This document shows, piece by piece, positions 34,369-43,555 of a stretch of DNA of 64,000 bases; within the stretch, counting starts at the first letter, position 1; every line of letters begins with the position of its first letter. A program made the position numbers and the translations under genes. The notes beneath the pieces are model-generated. The model had not been told where the DNA came from. It saw only the letters and a list, made by a program, of their open reading frames with translations, and did not search any database. This DNA comes from JBNKHG01 sp050290225 (lineage in GTDB: Bacteria; Pseudomonadota; Gammaproteobacteria; Pseudomonadales; Cellvibrionaceae): positions 1-64,000 of the forward strand of contig JBNKHG010000023.1 in NCBI GenBank assembly GCA_050290225.1, written 5' to 3'.

Positions 34369-35364
34369 ATGAGCGATTCGCCCCAAGGCGCCCACCCCTA
34401 CGACCGCTTGACCCCGGATACCGTTATCGATGCTGTGGAGAGTACAGGCCTGTTGAGCGATGCCCGCATTCTCGCCCTCAACAGTTACGAAAACCGTGTC
34501 TACCAAGTGGGCATTGAGGAAGGCACGCCGGTCATTGCCAAGTTCTACCGCCCAGGGCGATGGAGCGACGATCAGATTCTGGAGGAACACGCCTTTACCA
34601 CCAGGCTCGAGGCGCTGGAAGTTTCAGTGGTGCCTCCAATAGCCAATGAGGAGGGCCACACCTTGCTCTGCTATGACGGATTTCGTTTTTCCGTCTACCG
34701 GCGTCAGGGTGGCCATGCACCGGAACTGGACAACCTGGATCACCTGTTGAGCCTGGGACGGGTAATTGGGCGTATGCACAATTACGGCAAGGCTGGCTTG
34801 TTCAAGCACCGCCCCACGCTCGACATCCAGTCCTACGGTATCGATAGCGCCCGATATTTATTGGACAACAACTTTTTACCCGAGGCACTGAAACCGGCCT
34901 ACAGCACTCTGTCAGCAGACCTGATCACAAAAGTTTCCGCCACTTTCGAGCGGGTGGAGTTTGCGCCAATTCGCCTGCACGGTGACTGCCACCCGGGCAA
35001 TATTCTCTGGCGCCACGACGCTCCCCATTTTGTCGATTTCGACGATGCCCGCAACGGCCCCGCGATTCAGGACCTGTGGATGCTGCTGTCGGGCAGCCGC
35101 AGCCAGCAGGTGGAACAGCTATCGGAGGTGCTGGAGGGTTACCAGGAGTTCTGCGATTTTAATTTCGCCGAGCTGGCCCTGATCGAACCCCTTCGCACGC
35201 TACGACTGATGCATTACAGTGCCTGGCTGGCCCGGCGCTGGCAGGATCCGGCCTTCCCACTGAATTTTCCCTGGTTTAATACGGAACGCTATTGGGCGGA
35301 GCATATCCTGGAACTGCGAGAGCAAATGGCGGCCCTGGACGAAGAACCCCTGGCGATTTTCTAG
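34369..35364 (+). CDS. srkA: Stress response kinase A (YihE family)
   Basis: A 331-aa aminoglycoside-phosphotransferase-fold Ser/Thr kinase. The catalytic loop LHGDCHPGNILW and the metal-binding FVDFDDARNGPAIQDLW are clear; the N-lobe has YENRVYQVG and the lysine segment PVIAKFYRP. SrkA of E. coli counteracts MazEF-linked death under stress. It stands between comF and cysE with its own spacing of 165 bp. Confidence 0.93.
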   Translation: MSDSPQGAHPYDRLTPDTVIDAVESTGLLSDARILALNSYENRVYQVGIEEGTPVIAKFYRPGRWSDDQILEEHAFTTRLEALEVSVVPPIANEEGHTLLCYDGFRFSVYRRQGGHAPELDNLDHLLSLGRVIGRMHNYGKAGLFKHRPTLDIQSYGIDSARYLLDNNFLPEALKPAYSTLSADLITKVSATFERVEFAPIRLHGDCHPGNILWRHDAPHFVDFDDARNGPAIQDLWMLLSGSRSQQVEQLSEVLEGYQEFCDFNFAELALIEPLRTLRLMHYSAWLARRWQDPAFPLNFPWFNTERYWAEHILELREQMAALDEEPLAIF

Positions 35365-35478
35365 GCCGGTGTTCGGAAGCGTTGGAGGGACTGGAAATCC
35401 CGCATCCGCGCCCCCATGTTGAACATTGACCGCCACTGAAACGATAGTGCCCAAATGATTGATCAACAGGAAACGGCC

Positions 35479-36294
35479 ATGAAATCGGAAACGAGCCCCC
35501 AAGCCGTCGATATTATCTGGCAACAGATTCGCGCTCAGACCCGCTGCCAAGCGGAGGCGGAACCTATTCTGGCCAGTTATCTGCACGCCACGATTTTGAA
35601 TCACGACACCCTGGAAGCGGCCCTGAGCTTTCACCTGGCCAATAAACTGGACAGCCCCACCGCGCCGGCGATGCTGATTCGCGAGGTGGTGTTGGAAGCC
35701 ATGGAGGACGACCCGGGTATCGGGGAGGCGGTGCGAGCCGATATTGAGGCGGTAGCGACCCGGGATTCGGCTTGCTGCTCGCTGGCAACGCCCTTTTTGT
35801 TTTACAAGGGCTTCCACGCGCTGCAGGCGTATCGGGTGGCCCACTGGCTGTGGAAACAGCATAGGGAGGCCTTAGCGCTGTTTTTGCAGAACCGGATTTC
35901 GGTGGTGTTCGGGGTGGACATTCATCCGGCAGCGCGAATCGGCAAGGGCATCATGCTGGATCACGCTACCGGGATTGTGATCGGGGAGACGGCAGTGGTG
36001 GAGGACAATGTCTCCATCATGCAATCGGTGACCCTGGGTGGTACCGGTAAAGAGTCGGGCGATCGCCACCCGAAAGTGCGCGCCGGAGTGCTGATCAGTG
36101 CCGGTGCGAAGATTCTCGGCAATATTGAAATCGGGGAAGGCGCCAAGGTGGGTGCCGGCAGTGTGGTGCTAAAACCGGTTGAGCCACATACCACGGTGTC
36201 CGGCGTTCCCGCGAAAGTGGTGGGAAGACCCCGGAGCGACCAGCCTGCACTGGATATGAATCACGAGATCAATTGTGATATGGGAGAGGGTTAG
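35479..36294 (+). CDS. cysE: Serine O-acetyltransferase
   Basis: Acetylates L-serine with acetyl-CoA, the first step of cysteine synthesis. The N-terminal helical domain (to about 140) is followed by the left-handed beta-helix of hexapeptide repeats with FGVDIHPAARIGKGIMLDHATGIVIGE (catalytic His and Asp). ATG 35479 (271 aa, with AGGAAA upstream) is preferred over ATG 35455. The C-terminal tail after VSGVPAKVVG is the region that normally mediates feedback and CysK binding; it ends NCDMGEG, without the usual terminal Ile. Confidence 0.94.
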   Translation: MKSETSPQAVDIIWQQIRAQTRCQAEAEPILASYLHATILNHDTLEAALSFHLANKLDSPTAPAMLIREVVLEAMEDDPGIGEAVRADIEAVATRDSACCSLATPFLFYKGFHALQAYRVAHWLWKQHREALALFLQNRISVVFGVDIHPAARIGKGIMLDHATGIVIGETAVVEDNVSIMQSVTLGGTGKESGDRHPKVRAGVLISAGAKILGNIEIGEGAKVGAGSVVLKPVEPHTTVSGVPAKVVGRPRSDQPALDMNHEINCDMGEG

Positions 36295-36340
36295 CACGCT
36301 TCACTGAAAAGCTCGACCATCCACAAGGGCATACGGACAA

Positions 36341-37294
36341 TCAGGCGCGCTCGATCGGAAAAGCGATAACATCTTGAATCGACTGCGCGCCTGTCGCCAG
36401 CATCAATAATCGATCCACTCCCAGAGCCACGCCCGCCGTTTCCGGCATGCCAGCCGCCAGGGCTGCAACCAACCGTTGATCCTCCGGATATTGGGGAAGG
36501 CCCAATTCCTGGCGATGGCGCAAGTCGCTTGCAAAGCGCCTCGCCTGTTCCTCCGCATCGGTGAGTTCCCAATAGCCATTGGCCAGTTCGATGCCCCCGA
36601 CAAAGGCTTCAAAGCGCCTCGCCACCGGTTGACCCTGATCATCGTTGCAAACTTTTGCCAAGGCGGACTGGCTGGCGGGATAGTCGTGGATAAACACCAG
36701 GCCTTCACCCAGTTGCGGCTCTATGGCGTGGGTGATCAGGATATCCAGCCAGGTATCGCGGTTGTCGTCGTCCCAATCGATATCCACCTGCTGTCGGGCG
36801 AGTTGTTGCAGGCGATCCAACCCGGCAGTGTGGGGATCGATGCCCAGATACCGTTGAAAAACCTCCCGGTAAGTGTACTTTTTGCAGGAGTTCAACTTCA
36901 GCACCGATTGAATCAACGCCGCCACTTCGTCCATCAACCGGTAGTCGTCAAAGCCGGGGCGATACCACTCCAGCATGACAAATTCCGGGTTGTGTTTTCT
37001 CCCTGCCTCACCGTTGCGAAAGGCCTTTCCTAGCGAATAAATGGGACCACTGCCACTGGCCAGCAAGCGCTTCATGGCAAATTCCGGCGAGGTTTGCAGG
37101 TAGCAGTCACGGCCATTGCAATGGGCAACGATGGAATCGATATGGGGATCGGTGGCGGCAGCGGCCGCCATCACCGGGACATCCACTTCCATAACCCCGC
37201 GTTGCAGGAAGAATTGCCGCAGCTGATGATACAGCCTCGCACGGGCCTGCATTGCACTGAGAGAGGCCGTAGGTTGCCAATCGCGGGAAGACAT
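36341..37294 (-). CDS. epmA: EF-P (R)-beta-lysine ligase
   Basis: A LysRS-like enzyme lacking an anticodon domain (317 aa) that attaches (R)-beta-lysine to Lys34 of EF-P. It shows the class II synthetase motifs FFLQRGVMEVDVPV, FAMKRLLASG, IYSLGKAFRNGEAGRKHNPEFVMLEWY and GVALGVDRLLM. It lies 80 nt after efp on the same strand, separated by a strong hairpin, with epmB divergent just beyond efp, so all three functions are together. Confidence 0.95.
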   Translation of the reverse strand: MSSRDWQPTASLSAMQARARLYHQLRQFFLQRGVMEVDVPVMAAAAATDPHIDSIVAHCNGRDCYLQTSPEFAMKRLLASGSGPIYSLGKAFRNGEAGRKHNPEFVMLEWYRPGFDDYRLMDEVAALIQSVLKLNSCKKYTYREVFQRYLGIDPHTAGLDRLQQLARQQVDIDWDDDNRDTWLDILITHAIEPQLGEGLVFIHDYPASQSALAKVCNDDQGQPVARRFEAFVGGIELANGYWELTDAEEQARRFASDLRHRQELGLPQYPEDQRLVAALAAGMPETAGVALGVDRLLMLATGAQSIQDVIAFPIERA

Positions 37295-37331
37295 AAACAG
37301 ATCTGGAAGGCAGTGAATTCGAAATCGTAAC

Positions 37332-37355
37332 CCGCCGACCTGATTCGGTCGGCGG
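37332..37355 (-). terminator. Hairpin between efp and epmA
   Basis: Perfect 9-bp stem (CCGCCGACC / GGTCGGCGG) with a 6-nt loop, 20 nt after the efp stop. On the minus strand it is followed only by GTTACGATTT, so it is a weak or partial terminator. That would allow much efp mRNA and less epmA. Confidence 0.55.
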
Positions 37356-37374
37356 CACAGGTCTGTGGCCGAAC

Positions 37375-37944
37375 TCAGTCTTTGGCGCGGCCCAGGTATT
37401 CGCCGGTGCGGGTATCGACGCGCACGACATCCCCTTCGTTGAGGAACAGGGGAACTTTCACCACGGCGCCGGTCACCAGAGTGGCAGGTTTGGTGCCCCC
37501 CTGGGCGGTGTCGCCCTTGAGACCGGGATCGGTCTGGGCAATTTCCAGCTCCACGTGGTTGGGCGGGGTTACCGCCAGGGGCGCACCGTTATAGAGGGTG
37601 ATCACGTACTTGTCCTGCTCCTTGAGCCACTTGGCCGCATCACCCACCGTCTTGGCGTCGGCCTGGTGCTGTTCGAAGGTGTCAGGCTCCATAAAGTGGA
37701 AGAACTCACCATCGTTGTAGAGGTATTCCATATCGAGATCGATAACATCGGCGCCTTCGAGGGATTCGCCGGACTTGAAGGTGCGCTCCCAGACACGGCC
37801 GGTGTTGAGGTTGCGCAGTTTGACACGGTTAAAGGCCTGGCCTTTACCGGGTTTCACGAATTCGTTTTCCAGGATGGAGCAAGGCTCGCCGTCGAGCATT
37901 ACTTTCAGACCACCGCGAAATTCATTGGTAGAATAGCTAGCCAT
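37375..37944 (-). CDS. efp: Elongation factor P
   Basis: Rescues ribosomes stalled at polyproline. The 189-aa protein has the three-domain EF-P layout; the loop VKPGKGQAF holds Lys34, the beta-lysylation site. The C-terminal GDVVRVDTRTGEYLGRAK is typical. ATG 37944 sits 82 bp from the divergent epmB start. Lys34 together with epmA and epmB predicts the lysylated rather than the rhamnosylated form (Arg32 type). Confidence 0.97.
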   Translation of the reverse strand: MASYSTNEFRGGLKVMLDGEPCSILENEFVKPGKGQAFNRVKLRNLNTGRVWERTFKSGESLEGADVIDLDMEYLYNDGEFFHFMEPDTFEQHQADAKTVGDAAKWLKEQDKYVITLYNGAPLAVTPPNHVELEIAQTDPGLKGDTAQGGTKPATLVTGAVVKVPLFLNEGDVVRVDTRTGEYLGRAKD

Positions 37945-38026
37945 TCGATGTTCACCACAATAGACAGAGTTTTTCTAAAATGACTATCCAGTTACTTTCC
38001 AGTCACTTTCAAATCACAAAGGCGCT

Positions 38027-39034
38027 ATGATACCCCGAACCGAGCCCACATGGCAGCGCCAACGCTGGCAGGATGAACTGACGAACCTGGTCAGGGACCC
38101 GAAAGAGCTGTTCGAAATGCTGCAGCTGGACCCCAAACTCCTCGACGGCGCTATTGCCGCCTGCCGCCAGTTCCCACTGAGGGTGCCCCGTGGCTATGTC
38201 GCACGCATGCGAAAAGGCGATATCAACGATCCGTTGCTGAAACAGGTTCTGCCGCTTGGCAGCGAGCTGCTGGCCGCCCCCGGATACAGTGCCGACCCCC
38301 TCGAGGAACAGGCAGCCAACCCCTATCCGGGCCTGATCCACAAGTATCGGGGCCGTGTCTTGCTGGTGGTGGCGGGAAACTGCGCCATTAACTGCCGCTA
38401 CTGTTTTCGCCGTCACTTTCCCTACGCCGATAACAACCCGGGCCGCCAGGACTGGCAGTCGGCTCTGGATTACATTGCCGCCGACCCCGACATCCACGAA
38501 GTGATCTACAGCGGCGGCGATCCGCTGGCAGCATCGGACAAACACCTGGCCTGGCTCACTGAATCTGTGGCGGCTATCCCCCACATCCGCCGCTTGCGTA
38601 TCCACACACGCCTGCCGGTTGTGGTACCGAGCCGTATCGACGAGTCCAGCATGACATGGTTGACCGGGCATCGCCTGCAGACGGTCATAGTGCTTCACGC
38701 CAACCACGCCAATGAGATAGATACCGAAGTGGCGACCACTATCGGCCGGCTCAAACAGGCGGGTATCACGGTGCTGAATCAAGCGGTATTGCTCAAGGGC
38801 GTCAATGACTCGGTGAAAACCCTGTCAGCGCTGAGCGAAACCCTGTTTGCCGCCGGCGCGCTGCCCTATTACCTGCACTTGCTGGACAAGGTGGCCGGCG
38901 CCCACCATTTTGAAGTGAGCGATACGGCCGCCAGGGCGCTCTATCAGTCGCTTCTCGCGGCGCTGCCCGGTTATCTGGTACCCAAAATGGTACGGGAGCT
39001 GCCTGACCGGCCCTCAAAGGTGCCGGTATTGTGA
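38027..39034 (+). CDS. epmB: EF-P-specific lysine 2,3-aminomutase
   Basis: Radical-SAM and PLP enzyme that converts L-lysine to (R)-beta-lysine for EpmA. The 335-aa protein has the CxxxCxxC motif (C119, C123, C126) followed by FRRHFPY, the SGGDPL segment, and a late segment with the PLP lysine (YYLHLLDKVAGAHHF). The length is that of EpmB, shorter than clostridial aminomutases. It is divergent from efp. Confidence 0.95.
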   Translation: MIPRTEPTWQRQRWQDELTNLVRDPKELFEMLQLDPKLLDGAIAACRQFPLRVPRGYVARMRKGDINDPLLKQVLPLGSELLAAPGYSADPLEEQAANPYPGLIHKYRGRVLLVVAGNCAINCRYCFRRHFPYADNNPGRQDWQSALDYIAADPDIHEVIYSGGDPLAASDKHLAWLTESVAAIPHIRRLRIHTRLPVVVPSRIDESSMTWLTGHRLQTVIVLHANHANEIDTEVATTIGRLKQAGITVLNQAVLLKGVNDSVKTLSALSETLFAAGALPYYLHLLDKVAGAHHFEVSDTAARALYQSLLAALPGYLVPKMVRELPDRPSKVPVL

Positions 39035-39228
39035 CTGCCAGGAATACCTCCCCTCGTCATTGCCGGCAGTGGTTTTTGTGACAGTGACGCGAAAAAGTGG
39101 TATCAATAGCGTGTTCCATAAATCCGCCAGCCAATGCGACACACGAGTTCTTTAACGTCAGGCAACCGGTGGAGAGCGAGTTCTATAATTAACGCCAGGA
39201 AGCAATGACTAAGCTGTTCAACTAAAAA

Positions 39229-41022
39229 ATGGATAACCTCAACCAGGAACTATTTTCGCGACTCACGCTGCCAGAGCAAGACCTGTCAAAGCTGAGTTTC
39301 TGCAACAGCAATCGGGTGGCCAGAGTCAAAGAGTGGGTGGAGTCACTGCCTGCAACCCGCATCAGCTACACCGGTGTTCAGCTCTACAAGGCGCTACCGG
39401 AACTGGCACGACTGAAGACAGAACCGTCGACACGAATTCAGATGCTGGAAGACCTGCGCCCCTATGTGCAACAGTGCATCGAGGGGCTGTCGCGTGAGTT
39501 CCTCAACCAGCCGCTTATACTCCCCGAAGCAGGGTTGAAAACCGCGACTATTGCCCAGGCCCTCCAGAAGCATATGAGCCACGCCTATCTGGTGGCAGCC
39601 AGGGATCTCTGTGACAAGGCCAAAGCCGCGGGCAAGAAGCAGCAGCACAAATACCGAAAGCCCCTCGACCTGGCCATACACCGGGCCATCAGCGGTCTCG
39701 GGCTGCAGCTATTGCGCAGCTACCAGCTCTACACCCCGGTCTCGACACAGCTGTGGGCTCAGCTGCATGTACTTTTTAAGCTGGCCGAAGAGTTCCAACT
39801 GCTGGACACAATTATCGCCGACCCCACGCTTACCCACACCACCGGCTGCAGCCTGCGCCAGGCTTATCTGCGTGTACTGATGATGGCCTGCGCCCGCGCC
39901 AACCAGCTGCGTCAAAGTGAAGTCAGTGCCCTCTACTCGGGGTTAGAACTCTGGTGTGACGCTGTCAACCTCAGCGAATCCGGCGAGACCAGCAGCAATA
40001 ACCAATTTGCGGTAAACCTGTCAGGTGAACTGCCGCCGATGTACAAATCCCGCTTTAGTGGTGGGAGTGATGACGATATCCGTGAACTGGAAACCCGCAG
40101 ACTGATCACCGCCCTGCAAAAGCACAGCGAAAATGCCAGCCACACCGAACTCAAGGGTGACATTCGCATCGCCCGGGAAATCACCCCGGCCTTGCTCGCG
40201 CACTTGATCGACGCCTGGAGCCAAACTCGACAACGCCAACATGAACGCCGCTTGACCAACACCAGTGTGGAGATCACTGTGGGGTTGTCGAACCTGCATT
40301 TCTTCCTGTCCAATGAGGTACCGTTTCGGGATTTTCTGTCCGCCGATTCATCACACGTTGCCCTTTCAGGAGATATCCCGCAACGCTTTGCCGCCCGGCA
40401 GACAAGTGTGGAACACGATCCCTGGGAAACCGCCTTCGATGCCGGCGGCAACCTATTCCCGGAATCACTGCTCAATCGCAAGGAAGACAGCGTTCAGCAA
40501 CAAGCGCCGATTTACACCATCAAAGTATTTGATACCAGCCCCGGAGGATACTGCCTCGACTGGCGTGGCGAGATTCCCCAGCAGCTCAATGCCGGTGAAT
40601 TACTGGGGGTACGCGAAGCCGGTCGCCGCAAGTGGAGCATTTGCGTCATTCGATGGATTCGCCAGTCCAGAGCCGCCACCCAGATCGGCATCCAGATTCT
40701 GGCGTCCAAAGCAACACCCTACGGTGCTTCCATGATACAAACGTCCGGAGAGAACACCGGCTACCTGCGAGCCCTGATGCTGCCACCCCTCAAAGCGGTT
40801 AACCAGCCCGCCAGCATAATTACTTCAGTCCTGCCTTTCCGGGAATACTGCAAGGTCAAGCTCAAGGCGCACGGCGAGGAGTCCACTATCCAGTTGACCG
40901 AGCGCCTGTTCGCCACCGGATCTATCAGCCAATTCTGTTTTCGTGAGCTGGAAACCGTCAAACCCGACAACAAGCACTCGTCACAGGGGCCGGATAGCTT
41001 CAAATCCGCATGGGACGAATAA
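39229..41022 (+). CDS. Large uncharacterised protein with a PilZ-like C-terminal region
   Basis: 597 aa, no signal peptide or membrane helix. The first 330 residues are helical and unassigned. Residues about 428-500 (FDTSPGGYCLDW, then GELLGVREAG and WSICVIRWIR) resemble a PilZ fold, a common c-di-GMP receptor, but the RxxxR element is not obvious. Homologues are often labelled PilZ-domain protein or molecular chaperone. It is directly upstream of the fimX-like gene on the same strand (286 bp apart), so a role in the same c-di-GMP or pilus pathway is a reasonable inference. Confidence 0.65.
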   Translation: MDNLNQELFSRLTLPEQDLSKLSFCNSNRVARVKEWVESLPATRISYTGVQLYKALPELARLKTEPSTRIQMLEDLRPYVQQCIEGLSREFLNQPLILPEAGLKTATIAQALQKHMSHAYLVAARDLCDKAKAAGKKQQHKYRKPLDLAIHRAISGLGLQLLRSYQLYTPVSTQLWAQLHVLFKLAEEFQLLDTIIADPTLTHTTGCSLRQAYLRVLMMACARANQLRQSEVSALYSGLELWCDAVNLSESGETSSNNQFAVNLSGELPPMYKSRFSGGSDDDIRELETRRLITALQKHSENASHTELKGDIRIAREITPALLAHLIDAWSQTRQRQHERRLTNTSVEITVGLSNLHFFLSNEVPFRDFLSADSSHVALSGDIPQRFAARQTSVEHDPWETAFDAGGNLFPESLLNRKEDSVQQQAPIYTIKVFDTSPGGYCLDWRGEIPQQLNAGELLGVREAGRRKWSICVIRWIRQSRAATQIGIQILASKATPYGASMIQTSGENTGYLRALMLPPLKAVNQPASIITSVLPFREYCKVKLKAHGEESTIQLTERLFATGSISQFCFRELETVKPDNKHSSQGPDSFKSAWDE

Positions 41023-41144
41023 CCTCATACCCAATGAAAGAATTACGAGTGCATAGGTCTCATTAATTGAAGCAGACTGGCGAACAACGGTTGAGCTGGC
41101 ACTATAGAATTAAGTACTATTACGCCCCAGCCCCCATTAGCGTA

Positions 41145-41163
41145 TGTCAATTGCCAATTGACA
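41145..41163. promoter_or_regulatory. 19-bp palindrome upstream of the fimX-like gene
   Basis: TGTCAATTG-C-CAATTGACA is a perfect inverted repeat with a single central base. It lies 146 bp before the chosen start of the fimX-like gene, in a 286-bp intergenic region. It is too regular to be ignored, but I cannot name the protein that would bind. Confidence 0.45.
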
Positions 41164-41308
41164 CACAGCAATTTTAACAACCGCCTCAGTGTTAACCGAT
41201 AGCTTGCATGTGGCTATCCTTATGTAATTGACGAGTGCGGCGGTTTATAAATGTCCCTTGAAATCTCCGCGGGGATTTGGACGGAAGCCAAAGAGTGTAG
41301 TTACCCCT

Positions 41309-43423
41309 GTGAACCCCAACGCCACAATCAGATTGCTGATCATCAATGACTCGCGCGATGAGGCTGAGCGCTTGATTAGCATGCTGAACAACGCCGGGCG
41401 ACCGTCGCGACCGCAGCATATTGACAGCGAAGAAGGCCTGGCCAAGCTGCTCCAGGAGCAAGTCTGGGACCTGCTGATCGGCCATGACACCAGCCAAAAG
41501 CTGACTCCCTCCAATGCCATCAAGCAGATTAAGCGCCTCAACAAAGATGTTCCCGTGATCCTGCAAACCGATAGCGAGAGCACCCAGGCCGTTGTCGAGG
41601 GATTAAAACTGGGCGCCACCGACGTGGTGCGCCTGGATGATGACCAGCATCTACTACTCGTCATTCAGCGCGAACTGGAAAACTGTGAGCAGCGCAGGGC
41701 CCGACGCATGGCAGATCGCCAGCGGCAGGAGGCAGAGCGTCGCTGCCAGCAATTGCTCGACAGCTCTCGCGACGCCATCGCCTATGTACAGGACGGCATG
41801 TTTCTCTATGCCAACGAATCGTTTGCCGAGTGCTTTGGCTACCAGGATAAAGACGACATCGATTGTATGCCTGTGATCGATATGGTTGCCGAGCGTGACC
41901 AGGACAAGATCAAGGCCTTTCTCAAGGAATTTAATCTCAAGGGGGATGACGCCGAGAGCCATACGCTTGAGTTCAACGGCATCTGTATGGATGGTCAGGT
42001 AATCCCTGTCGCAGTAACCGTTGCCCACGCCATTTACGACGAAGAACCCTGCACCCAACTGATGATTTACACCGGCGACAGCGATAGCAGCAACGCGGAG
42101 CTGGAAGCCGAACTCAAACAGATCAAGCACCAGGACCTGGTAACCGGCCTCTACAACCGTCACTACCTGCTCGACACATTGGCACGGACGGTAAACGACT
42201 CCAACAGCGATACGCAGGCCCATGCCTTGTTGCATATCGACATTGATCACTTTGTCACCAAAATCCAACCCGCCCTGGGCATGGCCGGCTCCGACATGCT
42301 GCTCAATTCCGTGGCGAACCTGCTGAAGGAGCAATGCTCCGAAGCGGACACACTGGGACGTTTTGGCTCCGAATCGTTTTTGCTGTTGCTGGCCAACACC
42401 GATGCGGACTCAGCCCTGAAAAAAGCGGAAAACCTGTGTCATCGGGTGGAAGAGCAAATTTTTGAAATAGATGGGAAAACCCAGCAGGCAACCGTCAGTA
42501 TCGGCGTCTCTCTGATCAACGAAACCTCCTCCAACGCTGAGGCGGTGGTGGACCAGGCCATAAAGGCCAGCGAGTCGGTGCGTCAGCGCTACGGCGCCGC
42601 CGGCGTGGGCAACGGCGCCAGTCTTTACGAGCCGCCCCTGATCGAAGAGGGCCAGCCTCTTCAGGAGCAGGAAGTGCTGGCGGCGGTACAACGCGCCCTC
42701 GACAAAAACCGCTTCCGGCTGCTGTTCCAACCGATCATTAGCCTGCGTGGCGAGGAAGAGGAACACTACGAAGTCCTGTTACGCATGCTCGACGAGAATG
42801 ACGAGGAAGTTATTCCGAGCCATTTTCTTGAAGTCGCGGAGAAAATGGGAGCCATTACCAAGATCGACCGCTGGGTGATTCTGGAAGCGATCAAACTGCT
42901 GTCGGAGCACCGCACCAAGGGCAACCAGACCAGATTGATCGTTAACCTCAGCAGCCAATCCCTGTGTGACGAAACACTGCTGCCTTGGCTCAACGTGGCC
43001 TTCAAAGCCGCTAAACTTCCGGCCGATACCATCCTGTTCCAGGTTCGCGAAGTGGACGCTACCAACCACCTCAACGCGGCCAAGGCTTTTGCCAAAGGCA
43101 TTAAAGCCATGCACAGTGCCATGTCGATCAGTAATTTCGGTTGTTCTCTCAACCCTTTCAACACCCTCAAGCACATCGATGCCCAGTACATAAAGGTACA
43201 CGGATCCTTTACCCTGGACATTCAGAACAATAACGAGAGCCCGGAAGCCCTGACCCAACTGATTGGGCGGCTGCACGAACAGGGGAAAACCACGATCGTA
43301 CCCTACGTGGAAAATGCCAGCGTGCTGTCAACGCTATGGCAGGCGGGGGTGCACTATATCCAGGGCCACTATTTGCAGGCACCGACGGCAGAAATGGACT
43401 ACGACTTCGGGATGGACGAGTAA
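41309..43423 (+). CDS. fimX: FimX-like protein: REC-like, PAS, degenerate GGDEF and EAL
   Basis: 704 aa from GTG 41309 (the frame is open from TTG 41228). Order: receiver-like domain (about 5-120) with no phosphorylatable Asp obvious, linker coiled coil, PAS (about 148-260), GGDEF (about 275-440) with the signature changed to GSES (353-356), and EAL (about 455-700) with EVL (488-490) instead of EAL. P. aeruginosa FimX has the same layout and also EVL; it binds c-di-GMP through the EAL domain and controls type IV pilus assembly. In P. aeruginosa fimX is next to serB, as here. Both enzymatic activities are probably lost; receptor function is the likely role. Confidence 0.85.
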   Translation: MNPNATIRLLIINDSRDEAERLISMLNNAGRPSRPQHIDSEEGLAKLLQEQVWDLLIGHDTSQKLTPSNAIKQIKRLNKDVPVILQTDSESTQAVVEGLKLGATDVVRLDDDQHLLLVIQRELENCEQRRARRMADRQRQEAERRCQQLLDSSRDAIAYVQDGMFLYANESFAECFGYQDKDDIDCMPVIDMVAERDQDKIKAFLKEFNLKGDDAESHTLEFNGICMDGQVIPVAVTVAHAIYDEEPCTQLMIYTGDSDSSNAELEAELKQIKHQDLVTGLYNRHYLLDTLARTVNDSNSDTQAHALLHIDIDHFVTKIQPALGMAGSDMLLNSVANLLKEQCSEADTLGRFGSESFLLLLANTDADSALKKAENLCHRVEEQIFEIDGKTQQATVSIGVSLINETSSNAEAVVDQAIKASESVRQRYGAAGVGNGASLYEPPLIEEGQPLQEQEVLAAVQRALDKNRFRLLFQPIISLRGEEEEHYEVLLRMLDENDEEVIPSHFLEVAEKMGAITKIDRWVILEAIKLLSEHRTKGNQTRLIVNLSSQSLCDETLLPWLNVAFKAAKLPADTILFQVREVDATNHLNAAKAFAKGIKAMHSAMSISNFGCSLNPFNTLKHIDAQYIKVHGSFTLDIQNNNESPEALTQLIGRLHEQGKTTIVPYVENASVLSTLWQAGVHYIQGHYLQAPTAEMDYDFGMDE

Positions 43424-43482
43424 GTCGCTGTTCACAGGGGGTCGCGCCCAGGACACAGAATGCCTCGGCGCCCGCAAACCCT

Positions 43483-43552
43483 CTTGGCAACAATCCCTTG
43501 GCAACAATCCCTTGGCAACAACCCCTTGGCAACAACCTCCTGGTAACAAATA
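43483..43552. repeat. 14-bp tandem repeat, five units
   Basis: Units start CTTGGCAACAATCC; two are identical, the third and fourth differ by a few bases, and the fifth is degraded (CCTGGTAACAAATA). They fill the space between the convergent 3' ends of the fimX-like gene and serB and stop 3 bp before the serB stop codon. Such an array can vary in copy number between strains. There is no spacer structure, so it is not a CRISPR. Confidence 0.9.
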
Positions 43553-43555
43553 GTC

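Noticed and set aside
43483..43552. Possible CRISPR-like array
   Set aside because: The units are directly adjacent with no spacers and no cas gene is near; it is a simple tandem repeat.
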